Shown one piece after another: positions 60,174-64,000 of a DNA stretch of 64,000 bases. The position numbers were made by a program, and so were the translations under genes. The DNA comes from Olivibacter oleidegradans (GTDB taxonomy: Bacteria; Bacteroidota; Bacteroidia; Sphingobacteriales; Sphingobacteriaceae): the NCBI RefSeq assembly GCF_042432805.1, contig NZ_JBHLWO010000001.1:930001-994000 (forward strand), written 5' to 3'. Numbering within the stretch: position 1 is the first letter of the stretch; every line of letters starts with the position of its first letter. The notes under the pieces are model-generated. The model saw only the letters and a list, made by a program, of their open reading frames with translations. It did no database searches and was not told the DNA's origin.

Positions 60174-61341
60174 GTTCAGGATGGGGTCTTCTACTTCCAT
60201 CATAAAGTTCGTATGCCAGTAAGCGGCAATCCAATTTTCCATTGTAGAACTCTACCCGTTTATAGGTATGAAGCCCAATTTTTTTCGCAAGGTCGGGATT
60301 TCCTGTAAAGATAAAACCATTGTAACCTTTACATGATTGTTTCATAAAATCACCCATGCGTTTATAGGTCTGTTCGAGTTTGGTGTGAACACCCAAACGT
60401 TCTCCGTACTCAGGATTAAAAACAATAACGCCGGAGGAAGAGGGCACGGTCGTTTGTGCAAAATCACAAACTTCGAATGTGATTAGCTGATCTACGCCGG
60501 CCGTTTTGGCATTAGCCTTTGCTATTTCCACGGCTTCTTGCGAAATATCGGAAGCAATGATTTTTAAATCCGTTGGTTTGATGATTTTTTCTTTTAGCGC
60601 TCTCCTTGCTGCGAAAAATACCTGCTCATCATAGCCCAAGAAATGCATAAAAGCATAATTCATGCGAAATAGGCCAGGTTTTCTGTTGGTTGCATGGAGC
60701 GCAGCTTCTATGGCTAGTGTCCCTGATCCGCACATCGGATTAATAAACGGTGATTTTTTGTCCCATTCCGTAGCAAACAACACGCCGCTGGCTAAGGCCT
60801 CTAACATGGGGGCTTTCCCGGGATGCTTGCGATAGCCATGTTTGGCTAAGGTTTCACCGGAAGTATCTAAGTATAGATCTGCCTTGCTTTCTTGCCAAAA
60901 GAGGTGAACAACAGCTTTATTAAGTTCCGCTCCCGAATTGGGGCGGACACCCTTCTTTTCTTTAATACGATCAACGATAGCGTCCTTTACCTTCAGATTG
61001 GCAAATAATGGGGTTGTAATCGTTTCGTTATTAACGGTAGATGTAACGGAAAAATATCCATTAAAGTCGATCAAATCTTCCCAGGCAATTTTCTTTATTT
61101 CGCTGTAAAGCTGAGCGGCATCAGCGGCTATGAAAGAGCTGATCGAATATAGCACTTGACTCGCACAATACAAATTGAGATTGAGCGTAATACAGTCGTT
61201 CATACTTGCGCTGATTTCGACGCCGGTACTAAAAGCTCTTTTAATGGAAAAACCGAGTGCTTTGACTTCTTGCTGCAAATAAGGTGACAATCTTTTATTG
61301 CAGGTAATGATAACTTTTTGAGGAGTGTTGAAAACTTGCAT
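60166..61341 (-). CDS. THUMP-domain rRNA (guanine-N2)-methyltransferase, RlmL/Trm14-like
   Basis: 391 residues. N-terminal THUMP region (~45-155, TTPLFANLKVKDAIVDRIKEKKGVRP) follows a ferredoxin-like part. The SAM domain has FINPMCGSGTLAIEAALHATNRKPGL and IIASDISQEAVEIAKANAKTAG, and the catalytic motif FNPEYGERLG in place of NPPYGxR. Predicted to methylate G in 23S rRNA or tRNA. The stop overlaps the next gene start by 8 bp. Confidence 0.92.
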   Translation of the reverse strand: MQVFNTPQKVIITCNKRLSPYLQQEVKALGFSIKRAFSTGVEISASMNDCITLNLNLYCASQVLYSISSFIAADAAQLYSEIKKIAWEDLIDFNGYFSVTSTVNNETITTPLFANLKVKDAIVDRIKEKKGVRPNSGAELNKAVVHLFWQESKADLYLDTSGETLAKHGYRKHPGKAPMLEALASGVLFATEWDKKSPFINPMCGSGTLAIEAALHATNRKPGLFRMNYAFMHFLGYDEQVFFAARRALKEKIIKPTDLKIIASDISQEAVEIAKANAKTAGVDQLITFEVCDFAQTTVPSSSGVIVFNPEYGERLGVHTKLEQTYKRMGDFMKQSCKGYNGFIFTGNPDLAKKIGLHTYKRVEFYNGKLDCRLLAYELYDGSRRPHPEHD

Positions 61342-61414
61342 AGCTTATTGTGCGAAGTTACTGATTATTGTCGCCAAAAATCCTTAATTTTACAATTTAT
61401 ATCGTTTTAATGTT

Positions 61415-61780
61415 ATGGAAATAAAAGGCAAGGTACATGAAGTTGGTGCGGTACAGCAGGTTACGGATTCCTTTAAAAAAAGAGATCTGATCGTTCAGTA
61501 TGCTGAAAACCCGCAGTTTGTAGAATATATAAGATTTGAAGCTACGCAAGATCGGGTTAATCTTTTTGATAACCTGGCTCCCGGCGAAGATATAGAGGTT
61601 TCTTTTAATTTAAGAGGGAGACCGTGGACTAATAAGGACGGTGTTACAACCTATTTTAATTCTTTGGTTGCGTGGCGGGTTAATAAGGTTGCACCGGAAG
61701 GTGCAGGCGCAACACCTCAGTATGTACCGCCTGTAGACATCTCCTCTGCCCCTGGAGATGACGATGATCTACCCTTCTAA
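61415..61780 (+). CDS. DUF3127 domain-containing protein
   Basis: 121 residues. DUF3127 (OB-fold-like) typical of Bacteroidota: EIKGKVHEVGAVQQVTDSFKKRDLIVQY, YIRFEATQDRVNLFDNLAPGEDIEVSFNLRGRPW, YFNSLVAWRV. The Asp-rich acidic end (GDDDDLPF) resembles the SSB C-terminal tail that binds DNA-metabolism partners. Role in ssDNA binding is inferred only. A strong hairpin follows the stop. Confidence 0.9.
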   Translation: MEIKGKVHEVGAVQQVTDSFKKRDLIVQYAENPQFVEYIRFEATQDRVNLFDNLAPGEDIEVSFNLRGRPWTNKDGVTTYFNSLVAWRVNKVAPEGAGATPQYVPPVDISSAPGDDDDLPF

Positions 61781-61797
61781 AAGTCTTTCTAAGAAAA

Positions 61798-61827
61798 AAG
61801 AGCAAGCTACTTCTATAGCTTGCTCTT
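61798..61827 (+). terminator. Hairpin terminator after the DUF3127 gene
   Basis: 12-bp stem AAGAGCAAGCTA (61798-61809) with TAGCTTGCTCTT (61816-61827), loop CTTCTA, followed by a T run. Confidence 0.85.
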
Positions 61828-61980
61828 CTTTTTAAGATATCTATTAAAAACATCAGACAGGTTCTTCACACGTTTCTTAAATACTGGAATTTTTAATACT
61901 TCGTGGCATGTTTTGGTCATTTGCCTCAAACTTGGTGTGTTAAAAATTGTTAAAAGACGTCTGAAAAGCAAGTGCTTGCG

Positions 61981-61988
61981 TATTTTTG
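61981..61988 (+). promoter_or_regulatory. Bacteroidota -7 box (TATTTTTG) of the histidine-kinase gene
   Basis: Fits TAnnTTTG and lies 5 bp before the ATG at 61994, so the transcript would be nearly leaderless. Confidence 0.35.
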
Positions 61989-61993
61989 TGTAT

Positions 61994-63796
61994 ATGAGGC
62001 GTAAAAGTATAGGGCTGATTATCGGGTTAATGCTATTTGCCCTTTTGGGTGTAATAGCGATGCAATATTATTTCATTCATCAATCTTATAATCTTAAAGC
62101 GCAATTGTTTGATGAGGCCGTTAATGCCGCATTAAATACGGTTGTGCTGAAAGCAGAGAAAAAGGAAGCTATTGATTTTATAGAGGCTCAAGAAGCAAAA
62201 AATATTCGTAACAAACAACTTCGGGAAAAGCAGCAACGGGAGATAGAGGAAGAGTGGCAGACAAAAGCCGTTGTTGAACGTATGCGCAGGCGCCAACGCC
62301 AAATGGAAGCTGAATATCGTGAATTGGAGTCGGAGCTAAAACGACAGTTTCCAAGTGCTACGCTTATACCAAATTGGTTCTATGAAACCTATATGCGTGA
62401 TCCCAAGTTGAAAAGATTGGTAAAAGTATCACTGAAGCAGAGCGCATCAGGTATTTATCAGAATAATAGCATGGAGATATATGCCGAGCGATCTGTTACC
62501 AATCCCAAAAAGGCCAAGGACGATAGTGTACGATACGTGATTTTGGACGATTATGCCAATGAATTTGCTGTCGTGGTGCTGCCTCCGCCAAGAGATCGTC
62601 AATTAGATGAGCAGATTAAACGCTATGAAGAACAGGAGAAGATTCGGCAAGCCACCCAGTTCTTCGATTCTTATATGTCGAATGCGCAGCAACCGGCAAC
62701 TTCGGTTATTGAAAATTTGGCAAATGACTTTGAATTGGCAAAGCAGCCATTAAAGAAGCGTATAAACCCCTCCTATATCGAAGCAGAGCTAAAGGAAGAG
62801 CTGTTGCATCGAAAGATAAACCTTCCTTTTAATATGGTGATAACCGAGGGAAGCGATGATTCTGTTCTTTTTCAGATGGCATCTTTTAACGGTAATTTTG
62901 ACCTAAAGAACTCCTATGCCACGCTTCTATTTCCAAATAGCATGATTAAGTCTTCAGGAAAGTTGGCAATTAATTTTCCGAGCAGGACCTCTTTGTTGTT
63001 AGGTAGTATGGGCGTCATGCTTGGGTCGTCGGCGGCTTTACTGCTTGTTTTGATCGGATGTTTTACTTATACGATTTTTATCATCTTGCGACAGAAGAAA
63101 ATTTCGGAGATGAAAACGGATTTCATAAACAATATGACACATGAGTTTAAAACGCCCGTTGCCACTATTATGATTGCCAGCGAATCGTTAAAGGATCCGG
63201 AAATTATTACGGACGCTAAACGCGTAGACAAGCTTGCCAGCATTATTTATGACGAAAATGTCCGGCTAGGAAATCATATAGAAAGGGTGTTGAATATTGC
63301 CAAAATTGATAAAGGCGATCTGAAGCTTGATAAGCAGGAATTGAATCTTAATGATTTGGTGGCGGCAGTTGTTGATAGCATGGATTTACAGCTAAAAAAG
63401 CGGGACGCACAGGTAGATATGCAAATTGAGGCGGCTAATCCCATTTTGTATGGTGATGAGTTCCATTTATCGAATGTTATCTTTAACCTTATAGATAATG
63501 CTATAAAGTACAGTAAGGATATTCCTGAAATTACGATTAGAACTAAAAATGTCGGTAACCATCTCCATATTATCGTAGCAGATAAGGGTATCGGCATGAG
63601 TAGGGACCAACTGTCTAAAATTTTTGATCAATTCTATCGAGTATCCACCGGAAATCTACATGATGTTAAAGGTTTCGGTCTTGGACTGAGCTACGTACAT
63701 GATATTATTAAACGAATGAAGGGAACGGTAAAGGTGAAAAGTGAGAAGAATAAAGGAACGGAGTTCGAATTGATTTTACCTACTATAAAGAACTAA
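61994..63796 (+). CDS. Sensor histidine kinase (two-component, RprX-like)
   Basis: 600 residues. Membrane helix 1 at 7-27 (IGLIIGLMLFALLGVIAMQYYF), a ~300-residue extracytoplasmic part rich in R/Q/E coiled coil (REKQQREIEEEWQTK), membrane helix 2 at ~333-360 (LGSSAALLLVLIGCFTYTI), then HisKA (MKTDFINNMTHEFKTPVAT) and HATPase (FNLIDNAIKYSKD, VADKGIGMSRDQ, GFGLGLSYVHDII). The ATG at 61994 begins the membrane helix; the longer frame to 61820 is unsupported. It is paired with the response regulator starting 12 bp downstream. Confidence 0.93.
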   Translation: MRRKSIGLIIGLMLFALLGVIAMQYYFIHQSYNLKAQLFDEAVNAALNTVVLKAEKKEAIDFIEAQEAKNIRNKQLREKQQREIEEEWQTKAVVERMRRRQRQMEAEYRELESELKRQFPSATLIPNWFYETYMRDPKLKRLVKVSLKQSASGIYQNNSMEIYAERSVTNPKKAKDDSVRYVILDDYANEFAVVVLPPPRDRQLDEQIKRYEEQEKIRQATQFFDSYMSNAQQPATSVIENLANDFELAKQPLKKRINPSYIEAELKEELLHRKINLPFNMVITEGSDDSVLFQMASFNGNFDLKNSYATLLFPNSMIKSSGKLAINFPSRTSLLLGSMGVMLGSSAALLLVLIGCFTYTIFIILRQKKISEMKTDFINNMTHEFKTPVATIMIASESLKDPEIITDAKRVDKLASIIYDENVRLGNHIERVLNIAKIDKGDLKLDKQELNLNDLVAAVVDSMDLQLKKRDAQVDMQIEAANPILYGDEFHLSNVIFNLIDNAIKYSKDIPEITIRTKNVGNHLHIIVADKGIGMSRDQLSKIFDQFYRVSTGNLHDVKGFGLGLSYVHDIIKRMKGTVKVKSEKNKGTEFELILPTIKN

Positions 63797-63807
63797 TCTC
63801 ATACGGT

Positions 63808-64000
63808 ATGCGGAAAATTTTATTGGCGGAAGACGACCCGAATTTGGGCGAAATACTAAAGGACTACCTAGAACTAAAGGGTAAATTTGATGTTAAACTA
63901 TGCCAGGATGGAGAGGAGGCTTTGCGCACCTTTAGCAAAGAAGAGTTCGACCTGTGTATCTTAGATGTGATGATGCCGAAAAAGGATGGCTTTTCACTCG
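63808..64000 (+). CDS. Response regulator, receiver domain (cut by window end)
   Basis: 64 residues are visible. The OmpR-type receiver begins MRKILLAEDDPNLGEILKDYLE with the acidic pocket (Glu-Asp-Asp), and CILDVMMPKKDGFSL contains the phospho-accepting Asp. It starts 12 bp after the kinase gene, so the two form a sensor/regulator pair. The output domain lies beyond the window. Confidence 0.9.
   Translation, partial: MRKILLAEDDPNLGEILKDYLELKGKFDVKLCQDGEEALRTFSKEEFDLCILDVMMPKKDGFSL

Overview
The window looks like a chromosomal segment of a member of the Bacteroidota, most likely the Sphingobacteriaceae (relatives of Pedobacter, Sphingobacterium or Olivibacter). The evidence is the AT-rich sequence, start codons with weak or no Shine-Dalgarno sequence, many promoter -7 boxes of the form TAnnTTTG(C), and typical lineage proteins: a DUF2911 protein, an S16 with a long tail, a YbeY with Asp for the third His, an RlmL-like methyltransferase with NPEYGER, and an Ig-like lipoprotein. 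No replicon, plasmid or phage hallmark gene is visible.

Layout. 1-4.6 kb: end of a GNAT acetyltransferase, a secreted protein of unknown function, an esterase lipoprotein, and an AraC regulator beside a nitrilase-family amidohydrolase. 4.6-12.8 kb: an accessory block. It holds an XRE regulator facing a three-gene operon (two proteins built from four degenerate copies of one helical module, then a nucleotidyltransferase-HEPN protein in duplicate), a one-membrane-segment protein, an HExxH peptidase, and an overlapping pair coding a soluble protein and a four-helix membrane protein. The block ends at a tRNA-Pro(GGG). 12.9-13.4 kb: an intergenic stretch with a TCGTAAAT inverted-repeat array and a 55-60 bp tandem duplication.

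13.4-31.6 kb: housekeeping genes (ybeY, rmuC, thiL, nadA/nadB, mnmG, an ABC-F ATPase, apaG, dusB, cdsA, hisS). This part contains three parS-type sites, one at 16.27 kb inside a 26-bp perfect palindrome at the end of rmuC and two at 24.66-24.70 kb just upstream of mnmG. Between them lies a 483-bp AT-rich nadA-nadB gap with several DnaA-box-like nonamers. Together these suggest the chromosomal origin/centromere region. This is an inference, but it is the most notable whole-window signal.

31.7-64 kb: an Lrp regulator, pyruvate dehydrogenase E1 beta, an AddAB-like helicase-nuclease pair, a thioredoxin-like protein, a TM2 protein, a GHL10 glycosidase, and a giant NtrY-like histidine kinase. Then come fabD, folE with a PTPS-like gene, two genes of the futalosine menaquinone pathway (mqnB, mqnD), and a GH15 hydrolase convergent with a fused trehalose-phosphate synthase/phosphatase. 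The canonical rpsP-rimM-trmD-rplS cluster follows, then HD, cupin and rRNA-methyltransferase genes, a DUF3127 gene and a histidine kinase/response regulator pair cut by the window end. Convergent gene ends are commonly separated by strong hairpin terminators.
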